Of a DNA stretch of 26,599 bases, positions 1 to 7,856 are shown in pieces. The stretch spans positions 1-26,599 of the forward strand of contig CAZXGS010000048.1 of the NCBI GenBank assembly GCA_964640525.1. The letters are read 5' to 3'. How positions within the stretch are numbered: the first letter of the stretch is position 1; every line of letters begins with the position of its first letter. The notes under the pieces were generated by a model, which worked only from the letters and a program-made list of their open reading frames with translations, was not told the origin of the DNA and ran no database searches. This stretch comes from SZAS-103 sp964640525. Lineage in GTDB: Bacteria > Pseudomonadota > Gammaproteobacteria > Xanthomonadales > Xanthomonadaceae. The position numbers and the translations under genes were made by a program.

Positions 1-494
1 TCGAATCGCTGGGGACACGCAGAAGGCAATTTCCACCACCGCCGCGACACAACCGACCGTCCCTCTACTTCGATGATGTCTCGCGTGAGGAGAAGCCGAG
101 CCACCTGCGTGTGTCCGTGACCCTTCTGCTCGCCCGAACGATCGATGCGGGGCACCCGAGGCAAGTGGTGTCCATCGCGAAGTGGCTGGTATCGAAAGGT
201 TGCGACCCCAAGGCGTCCGGTCGATGGGGGCAGACCTTGCTGCATGTCGCGGCGAAGCTGGGTGATGCGGATTTCGTGCGTGACCTGCTTGCCATGGGAG
301 TGGATCCCTCGTCTGTGAAGGACGGTGGGGCATTGGCGATCGAGGATACCGACAGCGAGCAGGTTGCGCTGATGCTCCTCGATGCCCGAACCGACTTGTC
401 CCGCATGGAAGGTGGCCCCCAGAGGATGCGGGAGCTGGCCGCCTCCAACGGTTGGAAGCTTGTGCTGGCATGGCTGGCTGCTCACGGGCATTGA
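1..494 (+). CDS. Ankyrin-repeat protein, 5' end outside the window
   Basis: The reading frame is open from base 3 to the TGA at 492-494 with no stop, so the gene very probably begins before the window; the GTG at 111 is only an internal possibility. The residues just before that GTG (LYFDDVSREEKPSHLR) look like ordinary protein and support an upstream start. The segment WGQTLLHVAAKLGDADFVRDLLAMGVDPS matches the ankyrin repeat pattern (G-TPLHxAA-xGxxxxVxxLLxxGAD), preceded by a weaker unit (VVSIAKWLVSKGCDPKAS) and followed by a degenerate one (ALAIEDTDSEQVALMLLDARTDLS). Ankyrin repeats mediate protein-protein contacts; nothing here names the partner. No signal peptide can be judged because the N-terminus is missing. 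The repeat assignment is firm; the specific role is unknown. Confidence 0.7.
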   Translation, partial: ESLGTRRRQFPPPPRHNRPSLYFDDVSREEKPSHLRVSVTLLLARTIDAGHPRQVVSIAKWLVSKGCDPKASGRWGQTLLHVAAKLGDADFVRDLLAMGVDPSSVKDGGALAIEDTDSEQVALMLLDARTDLSRMEGGPQRMRELAASNGWKLVLAWLAAHGH

Positions 495-625
495 GACCAT
501 GCTGGGTTTGCTTGAGATTCGGACGTGACTGCGCCGTCGACTAACCCGGCGCTCGTCTGTACCCCGTCTGGCCCGATTCGCCGGCTGTGGCCGTGCGGTC
601 ACTCGACGTTGCCGTGCGCCCTGCG

Positions 626-898
626 TTACCTTGCCTGTTCGTACTGCGACGGCGTCACCCCGGCGCTGGCGAGAAAGCCGCGCAGGTTGCGCACGCCGTT
701 GCGATCCAGGGTGTTGCCGTGGTGCGGGCGGTGGAGGACGCCTTCGGCGCGACCGATGCGGGCGCGGATGCGGTTGCCGTCGAGGCTCTCGATCGCCGCG
801 CCGAGGTGATGCAGAAGCGACTCGACCTCACGCCAGTGGATGTTGGCGCTGATCGGGTCGTGGAAGATCGTTCGCAACAGCGCAGCGTGATGGCTCAT
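626..898 (-). CDS. hicA: HicA-family toxin (mRNA interferase type), apparently without hicB
   Basis: The product is 90 residues from the ATG at 898. It resembles the longer HicA subclass often seen in proteobacteria: an N-terminal IFHDPISANIHWREVESLL segment (usual form: IFxDPVSxxIxWxDIExLL), a central GNRIRARI strand, the HRPH motif at residues 56-59, and a C-terminal RNLRGFLASAGVTP helix. HicA toxins are small double-stranded-RNA-binding-fold ribonucleases that cleave mRNA and are neutralised by HicB. HicB is normally encoded directly next to hicA. On this strand, the 131 bases downstream (495-625) contain no ATG-started frame and the 218 bases upstream (899-1116) give no HicB-like product. 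It may be an orphan, a decayed pair, or paired elsewhere. An in-frame extension upstream to 979 exists but is arginine-rich and unlike the family. Confidence 0.72.
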   Translation of the reverse strand: MSHHAALLRTIFHDPISANIHWREVESLLHHLGAAIESLDGNRIRARIGRAEGVLHRPHHGNTLDRNGVRNLRGFLASAGVTPSQYEQAR

Positions 899-1116
899 GG
901 CCGTTCGCCTGGAGCATGGCGATGGTTGCGAGCTTACTCCACGCCGACCACGCATAGACAGCGGCCTTGTCGGCGTCATGGTGTGACGCGGCAGGGTGAT
1001 GGATCAGGATGGCAGCGAACGTCGAAAGCCACGGCGTCACGATCCGGGTCTTTCGGTAGGGGTCGCGCCTTGCGAGCGGTGCTAGATTGCCGGATTCATT
1101 GCTTCCGGAGTCGTGC

Positions 1117-3057
1117 ATGCCCGCCACCAACTTCGATGCACTGCCGCCCGCTTCGACGCGCATGTGCGCCGCGGTTGCGCTGGCGCTTGCGATCGCTACG
1201 GCACATGCCGCTGCGGCCGTGGGCGATCGGCTGCCGCCACCGCAGGACACGCCGTATCCGGGCACGATTTCGATCCATGTCGATGCCAGCGATACGACGC
1301 AGGGGATCTTCCGTGTCCACGAGACGATCCCGGTCGTGCCGGGTGCGATGACCTTGCTCTATCCGCAATGGATCCCGGGCAGCCACTCGCCGGTCGGCCC
1401 GATCGCGATGCTGGCCGGGGTCAAGCTCAGCGCCAACGGCAAGCCGCTGCACTGGAAGCGCGACGAGTACAACGTCTATGCCTTCCATTTCGACGTGCCT
1501 GCGGGGGTGGCGTCCATCGACGCCGATTTCCAGTACCTGTCCAGCCGCGACGGCGGGTTCGAGATCACCGACCGGATGATGGACATGGCCTGGAGCAGCA
1601 TGGCGTTGTATCCGGCAGGCCACTACACGCGCGACATCACCTTCGCGCCCAGCGTGAAGCTGGCGCACGACTGGCAATTCGGCACCGCGTTGGAGACGGC
1701 GTCGCGCAGCGGCGACACCGTCGTGTTCAAGCCGGTGACCTTCAACACGCTGGTCGATTCGCCGATCTACGCCGGTCGCTACTTCAAGCGCGTCGATCTC
1801 GCGCCCGGCGCCAAGGTGCCGGTGCACATGGACATCGTCGCTGATGCGCCGAAATACCTCGAAATGACGCCCGCGCAGCTGACCGCACACCGCGCGCTGG
1901 TGGCGCAGGCGCGCAAGCTGTTCGGATCGCAGCATTACGATCACTACGATTTCCTGTTCTCGCTCTCGGACGTGCTCGGCGGCAACGGCACCGAGCACCA
2001 CCAGTCCAGCGAGGACGGCACCGACGCCGACTACTTCACCGCGTGGAGCGAGAACGCCCCCGGGCGCGACCTGCTGGCACACGAGTACACGCATTCGTGG
2101 AACGGCAAGTTCCGGCGTCCGGCCGACCTGTGGACGCCGAACTTCAACGTGCCGATGGGCGACTCGCTGCTGTGGGTCTATGAAGGCCAGACCGAATACT
2201 GGGGCTTCGTGCTGACCGCGCGCGCCGGCTTGTGGACGCCGCAGCAGTTCCGCGACGCGCTGGCGATGACCGCCGCCAACTACCAGATCAACCGCCCGGG
2301 GTTCCAGTGGCGCACGCTGGAGGACACCACCAACGATCCGACCGCAGCCGAACGCTCCGGCCTGCCGTACCGCAGCTGGCAGATGAGCGAGGACTACTAC
2401 AGCGGCGGCCAGATGCTGTGGCTGGCGGTGGACGCGAAGCTGCGTGACCTCAGCCACGGCCGCAAGTCGCTGGATGATTTTGCCAAGGCGTTCTTCGGCA
2501 TCGACGACGGCAGCTATGTCACCCGCACCTACACCTTCGACGACGTGGTGGCCGCCTTGAACGGCGTGGCGGCGTTCGACTGGGCCGGATTCCTGCGCGC
2601 GCGCGTGGATGCGCTCGATCCGCCGCTCGGCGATGGCTTGACCGCGAGCGGCTGGAAACTGGTCTATACCGACCAGCCCAGCGACTACGAGAAGCAGTAC
2701 GACAGCCGCGACGAGTCCGCCCGCCACCTGTACAACTTCGCCTGGTCGATCGGCCTGACCTTGAACGACAAGCACCAGGTCAACGACGTGCGCTGGGGCG
2801 GCCCCGCTTTCAAGGCCGGGATCAGCACCGGCGCGACCGTGGTCGCGGTGAACGGGCAGGCTTTCACCACCGACGTATTCAAGGACGCGATCGCCGCGGC
2901 CAAGGGCGGCAGCGCGCCGATCCAGTTACTGCTGAAATATCAGGATACTTTCCGCACGGTCGCGGTCGATTACCACGATGGCCTGCGCTATCCGCATCTG
3001 CAGCGGATCGAAGGCAGCCCGGACTACCTGAGCCAGATCATCGCGGCGCGGAAATGA
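1117..3057 (+). CDS. Exported M61-family metallopeptidase with PDZ domain
   Basis: This is a 646-residue zinc aminopeptidase of the M61 (glycyl aminopeptidase) family. The gluzincin motif HEYTH lies at residues 322-326, inside the family-typical HEYTHSWNGKFRRP stretch. A YEGQTEY segment at 355-361 supplies the likely third zinc ligand, Glu356. The N-terminal half is the beta-rich M61 domain; a PDZ domain occupies about 549-625 and should dock C-terminal peptides. The ATG at 1117 is preferred over a TTG at 1087 because CCGGAG at 1105-1110 is well placed as a ribosome binding site. The N-terminus carries a hydrophobic run (CAAVALALAIATAHAAAA) consistent with Sec export to the periplasm, with cleavage near residue 31-35. 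The next gene begins 25 bases after the stop, so co-transcription with the SRPBCC and GST genes is likely. Natural substrates are unknown. Confidence 0.9.
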   Translation: MPATNFDALPPASTRMCAAVALALAIATAHAAAAVGDRLPPPQDTPYPGTISIHVDASDTTQGIFRVHETIPVVPGAMTLLYPQWIPGSHSPVGPIAMLAGVKLSANGKPLHWKRDEYNVYAFHFDVPAGVASIDADFQYLSSRDGGFEITDRMMDMAWSSMALYPAGHYTRDITFAPSVKLAHDWQFGTALETASRSGDTVVFKPVTFNTLVDSPIYAGRYFKRVDLAPGAKVPVHMDIVADAPKYLEMTPAQLTAHRALVAQARKLFGSQHYDHYDFLFSLSDVLGGNGTEHHQSSEDGTDADYFTAWSENAPGRDLLAHEYTHSWNGKFRRPADLWTPNFNVPMGDSLLWVYEGQTEYWGFVLTARAGLWTPQQFRDALAMTAANYQINRPGFQWRTLEDTTNDPTAAERSGLPYRSWQMSEDYYSGGQMLWLAVDAKLRDLSHGRKSLDDFAKAFFGIDDGSYVTRTYTFDDVVAALNGVAAFDWAGFLRARVDALDPPLGDGLTASGWKLVYTDQPSDYEKQYDSRDESARHLYNFAWSIGLTLNDKHQVNDVRWGGPAFKAGISTGATVVAVNGQAFTTDVFKDAIAAAKGGSAPIQLLLKYQDTFRTVAVDYHDGLRYPHLQRIEGSPDYLSQIIAARK

Positions 3058-3082
3058 TCGCCCCCCAACAGGAATTCAGAGC

Positions 3083-3490
3083 ATGAAAATCACCGTCGAA
3101 ACACGCGTCGATGCGCCGATCGCCAAGGTCTGGAGCGCCTACACGACACCCGCGGACATCGTGCAGTGGAATGCGGCATCCGCGGATTGGCATACGACCC
3201 GCGCCGAGGTCGATTTGCGCGAGGGCGGGGCGTTCTCGTCGCGGATGGAAGCGCGTGATGGCAGTTTCGGTTTCGATTTCGCCGGAACCTACACGCGGGT
3301 CGTGCCGCAGGCGTTGCTCGAATATGCGTTTGGCGAGCGCACCGCCGCCGTCGAATTCGTGCCCGGGGCCGACGGGGTGAGGGTGCGCGTCACCTTCGAT
3401 GCGGAAACGGAAAACCCGGTCGAGCAGCAGCGGCAAGGATGGCAAGCCATCCTCGACAACTTCGCCAGACACGTCGCCGCACGGCCGTGA
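3083..3490 (+). CDS. SRPBCC / AHSA1-type START-like protein
   Basis: This 135-residue protein has the classic AHSA1 opening: ITVETRVDAPIAKVWSAYTTPADIVQWN at residues 3-30, with the V-x-A-P-x-x-x-V-W pattern. A central DLREGGAFSSRME and a C-terminal QGWQAILDNFARHV helix complete the helix-grip fold. Such proteins have a large hydrophobic cavity that binds lipids or aromatic ligands; many small bacterial members have no known ligand. There is no signal peptide, so it is cytosolic. The ATG at 3083 follows AGGA at 3070-3073. It sits 25 bases after the M61 peptidase and 49 bases before the glutathione S-transferase, all forward, suggesting one transcript. Family assignment is secure; the ligand is unknown. 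Confidence 0.88.
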   Translation: MKITVETRVDAPIAKVWSAYTTPADIVQWNAASADWHTTRAEVDLREGGAFSSRMEARDGSFGFDFAGTYTRVVPQALLEYAFGERTAAVEFVPGADGVRVRVTFDAETENPVEQQRQGWQAILDNFARHVAARP

Positions 3491-3539
3491 TTGCATGGCG
3501 CTCACCCGATCGCAGCGAATGCAAACAGGAAACGCCAGC

Positions 3540-4199
3540 ATGTCCCTCCAGCTTTGCTCCCATCCGTTTTCATCCTACTGCCAGAAAGTGCTGATCGCGC
3601 TGTACGAAAACGCCACCGCGTTCGACTACCGCAGCCTCGACGATCACACCGGCGTGGCCATGCGCGAGCTGGAATCGCGCTGGCCATTCAAGTTGTTTCC
3701 GCTGCTGGTCGATGGCGGTCGGACGGTGGTCGAATCGAGCATCATCATCGAGCACCTGCAGATCCATCATCCGGGTCCGGTCCGCTTGATTCCCGACGAT
3801 TCGGCGGCGGCACTGGAAGTGCGCTTCATGGACCGTTTCTTCGACCTGTACGTGATGACGCCGCAGGGCAAGATCGTGTTCGACAGCCTGCGTGGCGCGG
3901 ACGAGCGCGATCCGCGCGGCGTCGCCGATGCCCGCAAGCGCCTGGAAACCTCTTACCGCTGGCTGGATGCGCGGATGGCCGACCGCGAATGGGCGGCGGG
4001 CGAGGATTTCAGCCTCGCCGATTGTGCTGCTGCGCCGTCGTTGTTCTACGCCGACTGGACCCACGCGATCGGCGATGACTTCCCGCATCTGGTCGCCTAT
4101 CGCCAGCGCCTGCTGGCGCGGCCCTCGTTCGCCCGCGCGGTCGATGAAGCGCGACCGTTCCGTTCGTACTTCCCGCTCGGTGCGCCGGACCGGGATTGA
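3540..4199 (+). CDS. Glutathione S-transferase family protein
   Basis: This 219-residue protein has the two-domain GST layout. The thioredoxin-like N-terminal domain (about 1-80) begins LCSHPFSSYCQKVLIALYE and includes the glutathione-binding VESSIIIEHL segment (Glu-Ser followed by a helix). The all-helical C-terminal domain contains the N-capping/hydrophobic staple region AAGEDFSLADCAAAPSLFY. The reaction expected is conjugation or thiol transfer with glutathione on an unknown electrophile. The catalytic Ser/Cys cannot be fixed from sequence alone, although Ser and Cys residues lie in the HPFSSYCQK loop. The ATG at 3540 is chosen because CAGGAAA lies just upstream at 3526-3532; earlier in-frame starts overlap the preceding gene and give non-GST sequence. 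It is the last gene of the probable M61-SRPBCC-GST run. Confidence 0.88.
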   Translation: MSLQLCSHPFSSYCQKVLIALYENATAFDYRSLDDHTGVAMRELESRWPFKLFPLLVDGGRTVVESSIIIEHLQIHHPGPVRLIPDDSAAALEVRFMDRFFDLYVMTPQGKIVFDSLRGADERDPRGVADARKRLETSYRWLDARMADREWAAGEDFSLADCAAAPSLFYADWTHAIGDDFPHLVAYRQRLLARPSFARAVDEARPFRSYFPLGAPDRD

Positions 4200-4354
4200 G
4201 GGCGGGTCGGATCCGGTGCGCCATAAGTTGCGGTTGCGCCGCTACTGCCGCCACCAGGGGTGGCCACGCCACGCACGACCTTGACCCAATCAACGCGGGT
4301 CTGCGCTCGCCTGCACGCTCACTCCCCATCGGCGATCCGGAGTAGCTTATCCGG

Positions 4355-6214
4355 ATGATGGATGAAGCCCTGCCGCCTGCGGATCAACGTTTCGGCCTGC
4401 CGTTCAAGGTGCTGGCGGTTCTGATCGCCGTTCTGCTGTGCGCGTGGTGGTCGATCGCGTGGACGCGCGGGGCGGAAGGCTTTTCCTCGTTGTGGATCGC
4501 TGGCGGCGTGGTCTGTGGTGTCCTGCTCGGCTCGCCACGTCGTGAATGGCCGTGGCTCACCGCCGCGATGTTCGTCGGCTCGTTCGCCATCAATTTTCTC
4601 CACGGCTCGCCCGCAAGCGTAGGTATTGGCCTGAGCCTTGCCAACACGCTGGAACCTTGGATGGTGGCGTACTTGGTCGCACGCAGGATTTCCGATGTCA
4701 GCCGTCTGGCCGCCATCGGCGACAGCGTCGCCGTTGCAACGGTGGCGACGGGCGTGGTGTGCGCGGCTTCCGCCTTCATCGCGACCCTCGTGCGCATGCG
4801 TGGAATTTCCACGGATGCATCATTCGCTGGCTTGTTCGGCACCTGGTACGCATCCCATGCCGTGGGGATGGCGATCTTCGCAACATTGACCATCTGTGCG
4901 CGCGTGGAGGGCAGACTTTTGTTGGGCGCGCCCGGACGCAGGATCGAATTCTTGCTCACTCTGGGTTTGGTCGCGTGCGTGGTTTGGCTGGTGTTCGCAC
5001 AAACCAGATACTCACTGACCTACCTGGTGTTCCCGCCGTTGCTGTTGTGCATTTTTCGTCATCGATTCAGCGGTTTCGTGTTCGGTAGCGGAATCATCGC
5101 GATCATCGCCACGACGGCCACCGCTGCCGGCCATGGGCCGTTTCTGGTCGGCGCTGCGGACAGTGATACGTTTGCCACGCTGATGCTGCAAGGTTTCATC
5201 GCTTCCATTTGTCTGGTGGCATTTCCGATGGCGGCGGCATTGACCGGGCGCAAGGTGCTGGCGAGCCGTGTGCGCAGGAGCGAACGGGATTATCGCTTGC
5301 TTGCCGACTATTCCCGCGACCTGATCGTGCGGGTCGCTACCGACGGAACCCGCCTGTACACGTCGCCGTCGGCAGCCACGGTGCTTGGTTGGGCGGCGGC
5401 GGACTTGCGTTGTTCACGCTGGGAGTGTGTCCATCCCGACGACCGCGCTGCATTCGAAGATCCGATGAAGGCGTTGTTTTCCGACGGCGGCGAGCGGACG
5501 TTCACCGTTCGCCTGCGGCATGTCGAAGGCCACTATCTCTGGATTGAGTTCAACGCGTGTGCCGTTTCGGATGGAGACGGGCATGGCACGCGCGAGGTCA
5601 TTCTTGGTGGGCGTGACGTGTCGCGCCGCGTGGAAGCCGAACGGAAACTGGATCGACAAGCGCGCCACGACGCATTGACGGGTCTCGCCAACAGGCTCCA
5701 TTTTGGCGAACGGCTGGCCTTGGCGGTTGCGCGGCAAGCGCGCAGCGGCAACCGGATGGCCGTGTTGTTCATGGACGTGGACCATTTCAAACGGATCAAC
5801 GACAGTCTCGGCCATGCCGTTGGCGATGCGGTGCTGCGTGAATTTGCCGTGCGGCTGCGCGGCAGTGTGCGCGAGGTCGATTTCCCGGCGCGGCTGGGTG
5901 GAGACGAATTCGTCGTGCTCGTGGAGGACCTTGCCCTGCCGGACGCTCCGCAAAGGATCGCGGAAAAGCTGCTGGAGAGCCTGCGGGCCGAGATGCTGTG
6001 TGACGGTCATCGCCTGAAGGTCACCACCAGCATTGGCATCGGCGTTGGCACTGCCGCTCAGGATGACGGTTGCGGCGATTCCATTTTGCAGTTGGCAGAT
6101 GCGGCGTTGTACCAGGCCAAGGCCGCAGGCCGGAATGCCTGGCGCTTGGCATCGCAAGCCGAACGGGTGGAAGAGGGAAAGGCCCCGGATGGCGATGGAC
6201 TTTCCTGTCCATGA
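4355..6214 (+). CDS. MASE1-PAS-GGDEF membrane diguanylate cyclase
   Basis: This 619-residue protein should make c-di-GMP from two GTP at the inner membrane. Residues about 15-305 form a multi-span MASE1-type sensor region (first span FKVLAVLIAVLLCAWW; a conserved-looking SSLWIAGGVVCGVLLG; last span ATLMLQGFIASICLVAFPM). A PAS domain with a PAC-like tail covers about 312-440 (RLLADYSRDLIVRVATDG ... CVHPDDRAAF). The cyclase domain starts at DALTGLANR. It has an intact GGDEF signature at 515-519 and an RxxD inhibitory site at 506-509 (REVD), exactly five residues before it, so product feedback inhibition is expected. The ATG pair at 4355/4358 follows GGAG at 4339-4342, a slightly long spacing. 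It stands alone on its strand, with 155 bases of non-coding DNA before it and a convergent neighbour after it. The sensory signal is unknown. Confidence 0.93.
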   Translation: MMDEALPPADQRFGLPFKVLAVLIAVLLCAWWSIAWTRGAEGFSSLWIAGGVVCGVLLGSPRREWPWLTAAMFVGSFAINFLHGSPASVGIGLSLANTLEPWMVAYLVARRISDVSRLAAIGDSVAVATVATGVVCAASAFIATLVRMRGISTDASFAGLFGTWYASHAVGMAIFATLTICARVEGRLLLGAPGRRIEFLLTLGLVACVVWLVFAQTRYSLTYLVFPPLLLCIFRHRFSGFVFGSGIIAIIATTATAAGHGPFLVGAADSDTFATLMLQGFIASICLVAFPMAAALTGRKVLASRVRRSERDYRLLADYSRDLIVRVATDGTRLYTSPSAATVLGWAAADLRCSRWECVHPDDRAAFEDPMKALFSDGGERTFTVRLRHVEGHYLWIEFNACAVSDGDGHGTREVILGGRDVSRRVEAERKLDRQARHDALTGLANRLHFGERLALAVARQARSGNRMAVLFMDVDHFKRINDSLGHAVGDAVLREFAVRLRGSVREVDFPARLGGDEFVVLVEDLALPDAPQRIAEKLLESLRAEMLCDGHRLKVTTSIGIGVGTAAQDDGCGDSILQLADAALYQAKAAGRNAWRLASQAERVEEGKAPDGDGLSCP

Positions 6215-6327
6215 TCGTTTGCCGCGATACGACCGCAGGGCGTTGCCGGTCAATCAATCGGTTCGATGCCTTGCATGGTTCTGGTTCGCAGCTCGCTCTC
6301 GATGCGGACACCCGGGTTGGCGGAAGG

Positions 6328-7848
6328 TCAAACGCCTTTCGCCGCCAGCGCCGCGCGAGCCGCATTGCGCCCGCTGGCGCCGCTGATCCCGCCGCCGCCG
6401 TGGACGCCGCTGCCGCACAGCCACAGGCCGTCGATCGGGGTGCGGTGGTTGGACCAGCCCGGGATCGGGCGCATGAAGAAGAACTGGTCGAGCTGGAGCT
6501 GGCCGTGGTTCAGGTCGCCCTCGGTCAGGCTCCAGGTGGTTTCCAGGTCGGTCGGCAGGATCGATTCGACCTGCCGGATCGAGGCTTTCAGGGCCGGGAA
6601 GTGCGCGGCCAAGGTGGCGACCGCGAGCCGTTCGAGGTGGCCGCGCTGGTCTTCCCATGACGCGTTACGCAAGGCGTAGGGCGCGGACTGAACGTGGATC
6701 GAGACGACGTTCGTGTTCGTGGTGACTTCCAGATAAGGCGCCGTCGAGATCTCACCGTACTTGGAGGCATCGAACGCGCGTTCGAGGTATTTCAGCGTCG
6801 GCGCGTGCGCGAGCGTCCCGGCCGGGAGGCCGTGGCTGCCGTCGGTGAGCAGGTGGACCTTGGCCACGGTCCCGCGCATGCGGATCGACTGCGTGGCCCA
6901 GACGAACTCCGGTGGCAGCTCGACCGCGCCGACCAAGCCGAGCAGGCTGCGCCGCGGGTCCGCACCGGACAGCACCGTCTTCGCGACGATCTCCTCGCCG
7001 CTGGTCAGGCGCGCGCCGGTGGCGCGCTGGGCGCTGACCAGGATACGCGCCACTTCCGCAGCGGTACGTACTTCGCCGCCGCGCGCCTTGAGCGCCGCGA
7101 CCAGGGCATCGGTGATCCGCGCGGTGCCGCCGGCGACCGGCGGATGCGCGAGGCCGCCGCGGTTGAGCCAGTTGTGGACGAGGGTGTAACCGCCGCCGGC
7201 CGACATCGCGCCGAGGGTGTGGCCGTGGATGCCGAGCGCGGCGATTGCTGCGCGCAGCGGTTCGGACTCGAACCATTCCTCGGTGAACTCCAGCATCGAC
7301 ATCGACAGCGTGCGGATGAGCTTGAACATGTCGCGGCCGCCGAGCCGACGCAGGCTCCAGCCGAGCTTGGCCAGCGGCAGGCCTTGCTTGCGGAAATCGA
7401 CCTTGGGCAGGCGCGGCATCGGCGTGCGGTAGGCGGCGTCGAGGAAAGCAGCAGCCTTGTCCATGAAGGCGACGAAGGCAGGCCAGGCATGCGCGTCCTT
7501 CGCGGACAGGGCGCGGATCGAGGCAAGCGTGGTCGCGTCGTTGCCGTCGGCGACCAGGTGCAGGCGCTGGCCGTTCGGCAGCAAGGCGATGTAAGGCGCC
7601 TTCGCAGCGGGTTTGGCGTCGAGGCCGAACTTGGCCAGGCCGAGGTCGGCGACGATGTCCGGGCGCAACATCCCGCCGGGATGCAGCGGATCGACCGTGA
7701 AGCCTTCGCCGAACGATGCGCACGCGAGCTGGCCGCCGGCGAGGTCGCGGCGTTCGAGCACCAGCACCTTCTTGCCGGCCTTGGCGAGGTAATTGGCCGC
7801 GACCAGGCCGTTGTGGCCGGCGCCGATGAGGAGGGCGTCGTACGTCAT
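6328..7848 (-). CDS. FAD-dependent oxidoreductase, phytoene-desaturase superfamily (second of tandem pair)
   Basis: This 506-residue flavoprotein opens with a Rossmann FAD motif, DALLIGAGHNGLVAANYLAK (GxGxxG at residues 9-14), followed by the VLVLERR acidic end and AGGQ. It closes with the C-terminal FAD-contact segment LWLCGSGVHGGGGISGASG. Overall it belongs to the COG1233/PYROXD2-like amine oxidase superfamily; the substrate is not predictable. The ATG at 7848 is preferred since the in-frame extension to 8109 overlaps the upstream gene and is arginine-rich. It begins 8 bases after the stop of its paralogue, so the two are co-transcribed. They share domain order and length but are clearly diverged, so the duplication is old. 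They may act on related substrates or as a heteromer (inference). The 113 bases to the convergent cyclase gene show no convincing terminator. Confidence 0.88.
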   Translation of the reverse strand: MTYDALLIGAGHNGLVAANYLAKAGKKVLVLERRDLAGGQLACASFGEGFTVDPLHPGGMLRPDIVADLGLAKFGLDAKPAAKAPYIALLPNGQRLHLVADGNDATTLASIRALSAKDAHAWPAFVAFMDKAAAFLDAAYRTPMPRLPKVDFRKQGLPLAKLGWSLRRLGGRDMFKLIRTLSMSMLEFTEEWFESEPLRAAIAALGIHGHTLGAMSAGGGYTLVHNWLNRGGLAHPPVAGGTARITDALVAALKARGGEVRTAAEVARILVSAQRATGARLTSGEEIVAKTVLSGADPRRSLLGLVGAVELPPEFVWATQSIRMRGTVAKVHLLTDGSHGLPAGTLAHAPTLKYLERAFDASKYGEISTAPYLEVTTNTNVVSIHVQSAPYALRNASWEDQRGHLERLAVATLAAHFPALKASIRQVESILPTDLETTWSLTEGDLNHGQLQLDQFFFMRPIPGWSNHRTPIDGLWLCGSGVHGGGGISGASGRNAARAALAAKGV

Positions 7849-7856
7849 GGCTGCGC

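Noticed and set aside
828..1118. Reverse frame upstream of hicA containing a less Arg-rich stretch (DADKAAVYAWSAWSKLATIAM)
   Set aside because: It overlaps hicA and the start of the M61 gene in another frame, has no family features and no ribosome binding site. It could be a gene remnant but cannot be supported.
4250..4264. Short hairpin GCCACC-AGG-GGTGGC after the GST gene as terminator
   Set aside because: The stem is only six pairs and no T-run follows, so chance is as likely in this GC-rich DNA.
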